Source: Synergistaceae bacterium (GTDB lineage Bacteria; Synergistota; Synergistia; Synergistales; Aminobacteriaceae). Taken from it: a stretch of DNA of 7,739 nt. Numbering within the stretch: position 1 is the first letter of the stretch; each line of letters starts with the position of its first letter. Below are positions 1-4,481 of this stretch, piece after piece. Position numbers and translations under genes: made by a program. The notes beneath the pieces were generated by a model that had not been told where the DNA came from, made no database searches, and worked only from the letters and a program-made list of their open reading frames with translations. The stretch spans positions 1 through 7,739 of the forward strand of contig JAFSNU010000299.1 in the NCBI GenBank assembly GCA_017447325.1, read 5' to 3'.

Positions 1-254
1 AAATTCGCAGCCGCGCCTCCGGCCATTAACGCCAGCGCAAGATTTATTTTATAATCTTTAAATTTCAGCCTAACGCAGCATAAAATTATTATCAGCGACA
101 AGCCGGACAGCACAAGCGCAGCATATTTAAAATTATTAAATATTCCAAACGAAATTCCGTAATTAAAACTTAAATTTAAATTTAAAATTTTAGCTAAATT
201 TAAAGCTGCGAACTCGCAAAATGCAGCAATTATAATAATAAATATTTTAAGCAT
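1..254 (-). CDS. lspA: Signal peptidase II (prolipoprotein signal peptidase), divergent, 3' end cut by window
   Basis: LspA is the inner-membrane aspartyl protease that removes lipoprotein signal peptides. Translation from the ATG at 254 gives 84 visible residues: a hydrophobic first segment (about 1-20), then NYGISFGIF (about 37-45), which matches the family NxGxAF motif, a second hydrophobic helix, and LMAGGAAAN at the edge, which matches GGAxGNxxDR. The catalytic aspartate of that last motif lies beyond the window. Oddities: the N-terminal DxxxK signature expected in the first helix is not present (CEFAALNLAK is there instead), and the usual periplasmic stretch of about 25 residues before NxG is missing, replaced by a short Leu/Asn/Lys-rich run from AAATTT-like DNA. 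The start overlaps the larB stop (ATGCTTAA, 247-254), so translation is probably coupled to larB. A diverged or dedicated paralogue is possible; the motifs seen make the family likely but activity unproven. Confidence 0.72.
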   Translation of the reverse strand, partial: MLKIFIIIIAAFCEFAALNLAKILNLNLSFNYGISFGIFNNFKYAALVLSGLSLIIILCCVRLKFKDYKINLALALMAGGAAAN

Positions 255-1044
255 TCAGCTCCGCACGACGGCCTATATGATTTATCATGCTTGCTGTATA
301 TCCAGCACCGAAGCCGTTATCAATATTTACGACCGTCACTCCGCTTGCGCATGAATTAAGCATCGCTAACAAAGCAGCTATGCCGTTGAACGACGCTCCG
401 TAGCCGATGCTTGTCGGCACTGCAATAACCGGACAGTCTGCAAGGCCGGCGATAACGCTCGCAAGTGCGCCCTCCATTCCAGCTACTGCGACTATAACGC
501 CCGCACTCATAATATCGTCCATGTGCGCAAGCATTCTGTGCAACCCCGCGACGCCAACATCATAAAGCCTTTTAACTTTATTGCCGAACATCTCAGCCGT
601 TATAGCTGCTTCTTCCGCAATGGGTATATCGCTCGTGCCGCCCGTCGCAATTACAATTTCGCCCGCTCCGTCCGGCTCAGGAAATCCGCCGGCGACCCCA
701 ACTCTTGCCTGCGCGTAATATTTATAATTTAATAAGCTTGATAAAACTTTTGCCTTTGCTTCATCAAGCCGTGTTATTAAAATATTTTGCTGATTATTAG
801 CCTGCATTACTTTTGCTATTTCAGCGATCTGCTCAGGCGTTTTGCCCGCGCCGTAAATAACTTCTGGTGCTCCCTGCCGGACTTTTCTATGCAAGTCAAC
901 TTTTGCGAAACCTATATCTTCAAAGCCCTTTAAATTTTTAAACGGCAGCTCTTTCAATTCCAACATCGCGTCCTCAACGCTTAAATTGCCATTGCTCACT
1001 TGCTGCAAGACGCGCCTTAAATCCAAATTATTATTATTATTCAT
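247..1044 (-). CDS. larB: LarB, pyridinium-3,5-biscarboxylic acid mononucleotide synthase (nickel-pincer cofactor synthesis)
   Basis: LarB is known to carboxylate and hydrolyse nicotinic acid adenine dinucleotide to P2CMN, the first step toward the nickel-pincer cofactor of lactate racemase and related LarA enzymes; LarE and LarC act later. The 265-aa protein has the family layout: an N-terminal helical part (LRRVLQQVSNGNLSVEDA, 9-26), then EVIYGAGKTPEQI (61-73), and a PurE-like domain with VIATGGTSDIPIAEEA (131-146), VAGMEGALASVIAGL (187-201), PVIAVPTSIGYGASFNG (205-221) and NIDNGFGAG (240-248). Length and start agree with the family; a run of five Asn follows Met. No Shine-Dalgarno is visible before the ATG, which lies 20 bases past a hairpin. 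No larA, larC or larE is in view; they may lie to the left beyond lspA. Confidence 0.92.
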   Translation of the reverse strand: MNNNNNLDLRRVLQQVSNGNLSVEDAMLELKELPFKNLKGFEDIGFAKVDLHRKVRQGAPEVIYGAGKTPEQIAEIAKVMQANNQQNILITRLDEAKAKVLSSLLNYKYYAQARVGVAGGFPEPDGAGEIVIATGGTSDIPIAEEAAITAEMFGNKVKRLYDVGVAGLHRMLAHMDDIMSAGVIVAVAGMEGALASVIAGLADCPVIAVPTSIGYGASFNGIAALLAMLNSCASGVTVVNIDNGFGAGYTASMINHIGRRAELNA

Positions 1045-1063
1045 GCTTTATACTTTATAATCT

Positions 1064-1100
1064 ATAAAAAATCCCCGCGCAAATTAACCCCGCGAGGATT
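1064..1100 (-). terminator. Rho-independent terminator after the nitroreductase gene
   Basis: On the minus strand AATCCTCGCG (1100-1091) pairs with CGCGGGGATT (1079-1070) in a 10-bp stem with one U-G wobble and an 11-base loop, followed by a run of T (1070-1065). The plus strand would have an A-C mismatch at the wobble position, so the element acts on minus-strand transcripts. It ends the nitroreductase message and lies only 20 bases before the larB ATG, leaving little room for a larB promoter; read-through or attenuation is possible. Confidence 0.75.
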
Positions 1101-1155
1101 TTAAATTTAAAAATTAAATTTTATTTAATTAATATTAAAGCTTAAATATTAAAGA

Positions 1156-1665
1156 TTAAAGATAATGAACGTTGTCTCTGCTCAAGCTCTCGATCGCGTG
1201 GCCTTCTTTGCTCTCGTCTTTCACGCCGATTGCCATTACGCAAAGAACAGAGAGCGTTGACGGGATATTTAATAATTTTTTAACCTGACTGTCGGCCATT
1301 AACTGACCTGAACGCCTGTTCATAATTTGAATCCAGCAGCAGCCAAGCCCTAACGCCTCGACTTCTAACAAAATATGCGTTGCAGCTATCGCGGCGTCGA
1401 CTGCCCATATGTCGCTCTTCTCAGGATTAGCGGCGACGACTATCGCGAGCGATGCTGTCTTTAACGCTTCAGTAGGCCCGTCCTTGCATGCGGCAAGTTT
1501 CTCGATCTTCACCTTGTCCTGCACGACGAAAAATTCGCACGGCTTCGCGTTCTTCCCTGACGGCGCAAGCAGCGCGGCGTCAACCAGCGATTTAATATTC
1601 TCCTCGCTGACCCTCTCGTTCTTAAACTTCCTGATGCTTCTGCGGCGGCTCATTGCTTCAAGCAT
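1156..1665 (-). CDS. Small nitroreductase-family FMN oxidoreductase
   Basis: A 169-aa member of the nitroreductase superfamily, FMN-dependent homodimers that reduce nitro groups, quinones or similar acceptors with NAD(P)H. Visible motifs: the N-terminal FMN-phosphate loop RRRSIRKFK (7-15), the flavin/substrate stretch APSGKNAKPCEF (34-45), an Ala-rich central helix (VDAAIAATHILLEVEALGLG, about 89-108), then CCWIQI, the usual GLG-x-W segment near the flavin. Length is at the short end of the family, typical of anaerobe versions. The ATG has a strong ribosome binding site (GGGAGGAA, 8 bases upstream). It is the first gene of the minus-strand run, divergent from the 1798 gene, and is closed by the hairpin at 1064-1100. 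The natural substrate cannot be told from sequence. Confidence 0.9.
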   Translation of the reverse strand: MLEAMSRRRSIRKFKNERVSEENIKSLVDAALLAPSGKNAKPCEFFVVQDKVKIEKLAACKDGPTEALKTASLAIVVAANPEKSDIWAVDAAIAATHILLEVEALGLGCCWIQIMNRRSGQLMADSQVKKLLNIPSTLSVLCVMAIGVKDESKEGHAIESLSRDNVHYL

Positions 1666-1744
1666 AACCCAATTCCTCCCTTAAAATTTTTAAATCAAAA
1701 ATTTTATAAAATAAATATATCACAAAAATTTTAAATATTTTAAA

Positions 1745-1753
1745 TGCTATAAT
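1745..1753 (+). promoter_or_regulatory. Extended -10 promoter (TGCTATAAT) for the 1798 gene
   Basis: TGCTATAAT is a perfect extended -10 (TGn + TATAAT). It lies 45 bases before the ATG at 1798, in the right place for a 5' leader of about 35-40 bases. No convincing TTGACA is seen 17 bases upstream, but an extended -10 can work without it. The surrounding DNA is so AT-rich that weaker matches occur by chance; the G and C placement makes this one stand out. Confidence 0.55.
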
Positions 1754-1797
1754 AAATTAAAATTAAATTTTATAAACGCGAAAGTGAGTGATTTTTA

Positions 1798-2091
1798 ATG
1801 ATTAATCTGAACAGCTACAGCAACCTCGGCGAGAGCGGCATGTCTTTAATGCGCAAGTCGATGGACACGGCCAACGCGGCGGCGGCGAAAGTTGCGGACG
1901 GTGATATCGACGTCTTAGACATCGCGCAGACGTCGATGGACATGAGCAAGGCGAAAGTCCAAATGGCAATGGGTGCGTTCTTAGTCAAAACTCAAGACGA
2001 GCTCACTAACACAGCCCTTGAAATTTTAATGCCTCGCGACAACAGCCATAAAGCCTTTGGTCTTGGCACTAAACACGACAGATATTATTAA
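1798..2091 (+). CDS. Small helical protein, YjfB-like / flagellar-type motility protein (tentative)
   Basis: A 97-aa protein with no signal peptide or membrane segment, predicted to be mostly helical. Residues about 38-77 (DVLDIAQTSMDMSKAKVQMA, then GAFLVKTQDELTNTALEIL) resemble the small YjfB-type putative motility proteins (alternating S/M/Q/A helix, conserved G-x-x-x-x-K near the end) and, more loosely, the terminal helices of flagellar rod and hook proteins. The N-terminal part (GMSLMRKSMDTANAAAAKVA, 14-33) is also helical and Ala-rich. Codons are markedly GC-richer than in the genes around it (runs of GCG, GAC, GTC), which may reflect high expression. It has its own extended -10 promoter, an AGTGAG ribosome binding site 9 bases before ATG, and its own terminator, so it is a single-gene unit. 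A link to motility would agree with cheR in this window, but the assignment rests on weak similarity. Confidence 0.6.
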   Translation: MINLNSYSNLGESGMSLMRKSMDTANAAAAKVADGDIDVLDIAQTSMDMSKAKVQMAMGAFLVKTQDELTNTALEILMPRDNSHKAFGLGTKHDRYY

Positions 2092-2109
2092 AAATTATTT
2101 AAAATTTAG

Positions 2110-2144
2110 AGCCGCGTCTTGATTAAAGGGCGCGGTTATTTTTT
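2110..2144 (+). terminator. Rho-independent terminator after the 1798 gene
   Basis: AGCCGCGTC (2110-2118) pairs with GGCGCGGTT (2129-2137) in a 9-bp stem with two G-U wobbles and a 10-base loop, followed by A and six T (2139-2144). It is the classic form. The next ORF (TTG at 2167) begins 22 bases after the T-run, so any Rpn-specific promoter must overlap the hairpin or the locus lives on read-through. Confidence 0.85.
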
Positions 2145-2152
2145 AATTGCGC

Positions 2153-2157
2153 AGGAG
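2153..2157 (+). promoter_or_regulatory. Shine-Dalgarno AGGAG before the TTG at 2167
   Basis: AGGAG ends 9 bases before the TTG at 2167, an ideal spacing. It is the only strong ribosome binding site upstream of the Rpn nuclease reading frame; none of similar strength lies directly before the TTG at 2263. It therefore decides that translation of this frame begins (or once began) at 2167. Confidence 0.7.
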
Positions 2158-2166
2158 ATTTAAAAC

Positions 2167-2256
2167 TTGAGCAAAGATAAATTAAATAAATTAATTGTTG
2201 AAGATCTTGATAATTTAAGTTATGAAGAACTCGAGCAGTATTATAAAGAGCTTTAG
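2167..2256 (+). CDS. 29-aa ORF upstream of and in frame with the Rpn nuclease; leader peptide or N-terminus cut off by a TAG
   Basis: TTG start with a well-placed AGGAG, giving an acidic, helical 29-aa peptide (begins MSKDKLNKLIVEDL, ends LEQYYKEL) and stopping at TAG 2254-2256. The frame is the same as that of the nuclease, which resumes as KTLPYDQRID with its next possible start, TTG 2263, six bases after the stop. Three readings are open: (a) the true N-terminus of the nuclease, split by a nonsense change (CAG to TAG is one transition); (b) a leader ORF whose termination lets ribosomes restart at 2263; (c) read-through of the TAG. Codon use looks like that of real genes here. A chance ORF is less likely given the ribosome binding site and frame. 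Confidence 0.55.
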   Translation: MSKDKLNKLIVEDLDNLSYEELEQYYKEL

Positions 2257-2262
2257 AAAACT

Positions 2263-3120
2263 TTGCCTTACGATCAGCGCATCGACAACGTTGATATTTC
2301 AAACGATTTTATGTTCTGTCACGTCATGCAGGACAAAGAAATATTTGCCGAAGTGCTGCACAGAATTTTGCCGGAGCTTGATATAGGCCGCGTTGAATTT
2401 TGCGAGTATCAAAAGACTCTGAGCGAGTATATCGACATGCAAGGCGTGCGCTTCGACGTTTACGCTAAAACAAAATCAGACGGCGAGATTAAAGTCTTTG
2501 ACGTTGAGATGCAGAAAGTAAACAAAGACAGCCTGGCCAAGCGTGCGAGATATTATCACGCGCTTATGACGTCGAACATTATGAACCGTGCTGAGATTAA
2601 AAATTATAAAGATTTGCCGGATGAGTTTGTGATTTTTATTTGCAAATTTGATTTATTCGGACAAGGCAGATCTATTTACGAGTTTGAAAATTTATGCCGC
2701 CAAGACACGAATTTAAGCCTCGGCGACGGCACGCGAACGATATTTGTAAACGCAGACAGCTCTGATGAAAATATAAGCCCTGAGCTTAAAAATTTTTTAA
2801 ATTTTATAATGGGCGGGACGTCGAGCGATCCGTTTATAAAGAAGCTTGAAAAGATAGTATATATTGCTAAACAAAGACCGGAATGGAGGATTAATTATAT
2901 GAAAATGTTAATGCGGGATAGCTTAAAGTTAGAAGAAGGTATTGCGATAGGCGAGCGTCGGGGCGAGCGTCGGGGCATTATCAAGGGTACGCGCCTTGGC
3001 GAACGCAAGGCAAATTTTGCTACAGCTAAAAAAATGCTCAGCGCGGGGATTAAAATTTCTGAAATTATGAAGTTCACCGATCTCTCGCTCGAGGACTTAA
3101 ATTCCCTTCAGCAGGCGTAG
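2263..3120 (+). CDS. rpn: Rpn-family PD-(D/E)XK nuclease (recombination-promoting nuclease / putative transposase), full-length RpnL form
   Basis: A 285-aa protein of the Rpn/PDDEXK_2 family. N-terminal motif ISNDFMFCHVMQDKEIFAEV (12-31) is the family opening; the nuclease core shows GVRFDVYA (D65) and KVFDVEMQKV (E82, Q84), the D...ExQ form of the PD-(D/E)XK site used in this family. A helical region follows (RYYHALMTSNIMNRAEIKNY), then from about 213 a Gly-every-four stretch (GIAI-GERR-GERR-GIIK-GTRL-GERK) and a C-terminal helical domain ending SLEDLNSLQQA. E. coli Rpn proteins are DNA endonucleases able to promote RecA-independent recombination, reported to act in phage defence with the separately translated C-terminus as antitoxin. 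The TTG start at 2263 has only a weak GAG upstream; the better start is TTG 2167, separated by an in-frame TAG. Function as nuclease is firm at family level; whether it is still made at full length is uncertain. Confidence 0.88.
   Translation: MPYDQRIDNVDISNDFMFCHVMQDKEIFAEVLHRILPELDIGRVEFCEYQKTLSEYIDMQGVRFDVYAKTKSDGEIKVFDVEMQKVNKDSLAKRARYYHALMTSNIMNRAEIKNYKDLPDEFVIFICKFDLFGQGRSIYEFENLCRQDTNLSLGDGTRTIFVNADSSDENISPELKNFLNFIMGGTSSDPFIKKLEKIVYIAKQRPEWRINYMKMLMRDSLKLEEGIAIGERRGERRGIIKGTRLGERKANFATAKKMLSAGIKISEIMKFTDLSLEDLNSLQQA
2885..2889 (+). promoter_or_regulatory. Internal Shine-Dalgarno GGAGG inside the Rpn gene, for the short form RpnS
   Basis: GGAGG lies inside the nuclease reading frame (codons for PEWRIN) and ends 9 bases before an in-frame ATG at 2899, the ideal spacing. 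It is one of the strongest ribosome binding sites in the window. The 102-bp repeat starts downstream of it (2897), so the second module at 3127 did not inherit it. Confidence 0.75.
2897..3010 (+). repeat. Direct repeat, copy 1 (114 bp; 102 bp shared with 3125-3226 plus one extra 12-bp unit)
   Basis: The sequence from ATATGAAAATG at 2897 to CGCAAGG at 3010 recurs exactly at 3125-3226 except that this copy carries one more 12-bp unit (two at 2953-2976 against one at 3181-3192). Identity stops before 2897 and decays sharply after 3010. It encodes the start and Gly-repeat helix of the short Rpn form. Offset between copies is 228 bp, a multiple of three. Confidence 0.97.
2899..3120 (+). CDS. RpnS: separately translated C-terminal domain of the Rpn nuclease (73 aa), putative intragenic antitoxin
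   Basis: In-frame internal start: ATG 2899 with GGAGG at 2885-2889, giving the last 73 residues of the nuclease (from Met213 of the full protein). The product has a charged helix (MKMLMRDSLKLEEG), five or six tetrads with Gly at every fourth position including GERR twice, and a compact C-terminal domain ending SLEDLNSLQQA. In E. coli the matching short Rpn proteins are reported to bind and block the full-length nuclease, through a helix with four-residue repeats that vary in number; the same build is visible here. What is seen: ribosome binding site, start, repeats. Antitoxin activity is inferred from the family. Because the only good upstream start for the nuclease ends at a TAG, the short form may be the main product of this gene. 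Confidence 0.72.
   Translation: MKMLMRDSLKLEEGIAIGERRGERRGIIKGTRLGERKANFATAKKMLSAGIKISEIMKFTDLSLEDLNSLQQA
2953..2976 (+). repeat. Tandem repeat of a 12-bp unit (2 copies), encoding ERRG twice
   Basis: GAGCGTCGGGGC occurs twice head to tail (2953-2964, 2965-2976), coding ERRG-ERRG. The downstream duplicate module has a single copy at 3181-3192. The unit length of four codons keeps frame whatever the copy number, and each unit adds about one helical turn to the Gly-spaced helix. Copy change by slippage is the simple explanation. Confidence 0.95.
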
Positions 3121-3124
3121 CATG

Positions 3125-3226
3125 ATATGAAAATGTTAATGCGGGATAGCTTAAAGTTAGAAGAAGGTATTGCGATAGGCGAGCGTCGGGGCATTATCAA
3201 GGGTACGCGCCTTGGCGAACGCAAGG
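3125..3226 (+). repeat. Direct repeat, copy 2 (102 bp)
   Basis: Exact match to 2897-3010 less one 12-bp unit. It begins two bases before the ATG of the downstream module and ends at CGCAAGG; beyond it the two genes are only distantly alike. Such perfect identity next to diverged tails points to recent duplication or gene conversion. Confidence 0.97.
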
Positions 3227-3327
3227 AAAAATTTTCTACAGCCCAACGGCTCATCTCGATGGGACTGTCTCTCGCTGACATTTGCAAAGCAACCCAGCTT
3301 TCGCTCGAGGACTTGCAAAATTTATAA
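3127..3327 (+). CDS. Free-standing second RpnS-like module (66 aa) with a different C-terminal tail
   Basis: ATG six bases after the nuclease TAG, in the same frame. Residues 1-33 are identical to the start of RpnS apart from one missing ERRG unit; the tail (EKFSTAQRLISMGLSLADIC, then KATQLSLEDLQNL) keeps the family pattern and ending SLEDLxxL but shares only about 15 of 33 positions with the first tail. It has no nuclease domain, and no Shine-Dalgarno of its own, since the repeat begins downstream of the one used by RpnS; translation is therefore probably coupled to termination at 3120. Possible roles: a second antitoxin with other specificity, an orphan immunity protein against foreign Rpn nucleases, or a silent tail cassette that recombination could bring into the nuclease gene. 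These roles are inference. It could also be a decaying remnant of a second rpn gene. Confidence 0.75.
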   Translation: MKMLMRDSLKLEEGIAIGERRGIIKGTRLGERKEKFSTAQRLISMGLSLADICKATQLSLEDLQNL

Positions 3328-3385
3328 ATTTATAAATAATTGAATATTAATTTAATAAATTAATTGAAGGAGAATAATTTTAAAT

Positions 3386-4429
3386 ATGCTGAAAGTCCTG
3401 CACTTAATTCCGGGGCTCGCCATGGGCGGCGCTGAAACTTTGGTCAAAGACTACGCGTTATTGATAGATAAAACTAAATTCGAGATAAATATTATTTGCT
3501 TGTTCAGACAGGATACGCCCTACGAAAAAATTTTGGCGGACGCAGGAATTAACGTAATTTATTTGTCGGACTATATAGCTTTAAGCAAGAAAAATAATTT
3601 CGCGGCAAAGGCTTTAAGCAAAGTCATGCAGTATTCTGCAGTTAGAAAATTTATAAAGGCCATTAAGCCGGATGTCATACACACGCATTTACGCGTTAAT
3701 ACTTATATAAAATTCGCAGCGCCAAATAAAAACACGCGCGTCTTTCACATGATACACAGCGAGCCTAGCAATTCTTTGGATAATAGCTTTATGGGCAAAT
3801 TAGAATTTAACGCGTTAAAATTTTTAATTAAAAATTTTAATTTAAGATTTATCACTCTTCACGAGAGAATGCAGCGCGAGATAAATAATTTGTTTAATGT
3901 TAATGATACTTTGATTTTAAATAACGGCATCGACTTTGCAAGATTTGATAATGCAAAAGATAAAGCTTTAATGCGCCGCGAGTTAAATATCCAGGATGAT
4001 GCGTTTGTGATCGGACATGTCGGACGATTTAACGCCGCGAAAAATCATGATTTATTAGTCAAAATTTTCAAAGAGATATGCAGGCTTAACGCGAAAGCAT
4101 TTTTATTAATGGTCGGCGACGGCGAGCTGCGGGAATTTGTCGAGCATGATTTAAAAGATTATCAAGAAAAATATTTAATTTTGTCGAACAGAACGGACGT
4201 GCCGGATATTTTAAGCGCGATGGACGTTTTTGTTTTCCCGTCGCTTTACGAGGGCCTTGGCATAGCTTTAGTCGAGGCGCAGAAAATGATGCTGCCCTGC
4301 ATTATCTCAAATACAATTCCGATTGCCGCGCAAATTTCAAATTTATGCTGCGTTCAAGACCTTAATAATCCGCCGTTAGACTGGGCGAACGCCTGCATTA
4401 ATTTCAAGCCTGATAAAATAAGCTTGTGA
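3386..4429 (+). CDS. Glycosyltransferase family 4 (EpsF-like), C-terminus frameshifted
   Basis: A 347-aa GT-B fold glycosyltransferase of the GT4 type that adds a sugar from a nucleotide-sugar donor to a growing surface or capsular polysaccharide at the cytoplasmic face. Visible: N-terminal acceptor domain with VLHLIPGLAMGGAETLV (4-20) and KPDVIHTHLR; C-terminal donor domain with GHVGRFNAAKNHDLL, LLMVGDGELR, RTDVPDILSAMDVFVFPSLY, and the EX7E motif EGLGIALVE (E289, E297) that binds the sugar nucleotide. A GGAG at 3369-3372 lies 13 bases before the ATG. The frame stops at TGA 4427-4429 after KISL, but the next frame continues at once with DMRNIVKRLELIYENKI (to TAA 4481), the kind of ending this family has. 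The loss is about 18 C-terminal residues and may be tolerated. No other polysaccharide genes are beside it; the acceptor is unknown. Confidence 0.88.
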   Translation: MLKVLHLIPGLAMGGAETLVKDYALLIDKTKFEINIICLFRQDTPYEKILADAGINVIYLSDYIALSKKNNFAAKALSKVMQYSAVRKFIKAIKPDVIHTHLRVNTYIKFAAPNKNTRVFHMIHSEPSNSLDNSFMGKLEFNALKFLIKNFNLRFITLHERMQREINNLFNVNDTLILNNGIDFARFDNAKDKALMRRELNIQDDAFVIGHVGRFNAAKNHDLLVKIFKEICRLNAKAFLLMVGDGELREFVEHDLKDYQEKYLILSNRTDVPDILSAMDVFVFPSLYEGLGIALVEAQKMMLPCIISNTIPIAAQISNLCCVQDLNNPPLDWANACINFKPDKISL

Positions 4430-4481
4430 CATGAGAAATATAGTTAAAAGGCTTGAATTAATTTACGAGAATAAAATTTAA
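4427..4481 (+). other. Out-of-frame C-terminal remnant of the GT4 gene
   Basis: After AGC TTG T at 4421-4427, the next frame reads (C)DMRNIVKRLELIYENKI and stops at TAA 4479-4481. GT4 proteins of the EpsF type normally end in a helix of the form YD-x-x-x-x-VKxLE-x-x-Y, so this is the expected tail. A lost AT pair (AGC TTG TAT GAC restored from AGCTTGTGAC) would join both parts. Either the gene is slightly truncated or the assembly has a two-base error here. The remnant ends in the last codon of dcd, which is on the other strand. Confidence 0.65.

Noticed and set aside
523..732. Plus-strand ORF of 69 codons
   Set aside because: It lies wholly opposite larB, has no ribosome binding site and a translation unlike any family; it is a shadow of the larB codons.
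1409..1684. Plus-strand ORF of 91 codons opposite the nitroreductase
   Set aside because: Antisense shadow with Ser/Ala/Leu-rich translation, as expected from the complement of a real gene; no start signal.
1666..1744. Promoter for the nitroreductase on the minus strand
   Set aside because: A promoter must be here because the gene is divergent and first in its unit, but TTGTGA and TATAAA-like words are at wrong spacings for a confident call.
2895..3077. Minus-strand ORF of 60 codons opposite the Rpn C-terminus, as a possible antisense antitoxin
   Set aside because: Its Arg/Pro-rich repeats are just the complement of the ERRG tandem repeat and it has no ribosome binding site. The sense-strand short form explains the locus better.
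2897..3226. CRISPR-like or VNTR array
   Set aside because: Only two long copies exist, both coding, with no spacers of regular length; the pattern is a partial gene duplication.
2263..3327. Reading the Rpn locus as an insertion sequence or transposon (the family is often labelled putative transposase)
   Set aside because: No terminal inverted repeats or target-site duplication are visible around 2145-3385. The only repeat is the direct 102-bp one inside the coding region. Rpn proteins are PD-(D/E)XK nucleases, not DDE transposases with defined ends.
2167..3327. Pyrrolysine-type or general TAG recoding as the preferred explanation for the two in-frame TAGs
   Set aside because: The second TAG comes right after a natural family ending (SLEDLNSLQQA, compared with SLEDLQNL before TAA in the copy), so it behaves as a true stop. 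With only two cases in one locus, recoding is not supported, though it is kept as a testable option.
3328..3385. Promoter for the glycosyltransferase gene in the 58-base spacer
   Set aside because: Many TATAAT-like and TTGAAT-like words occur by chance in this A/T-only stretch; none has a convincing partner at the right spacing.
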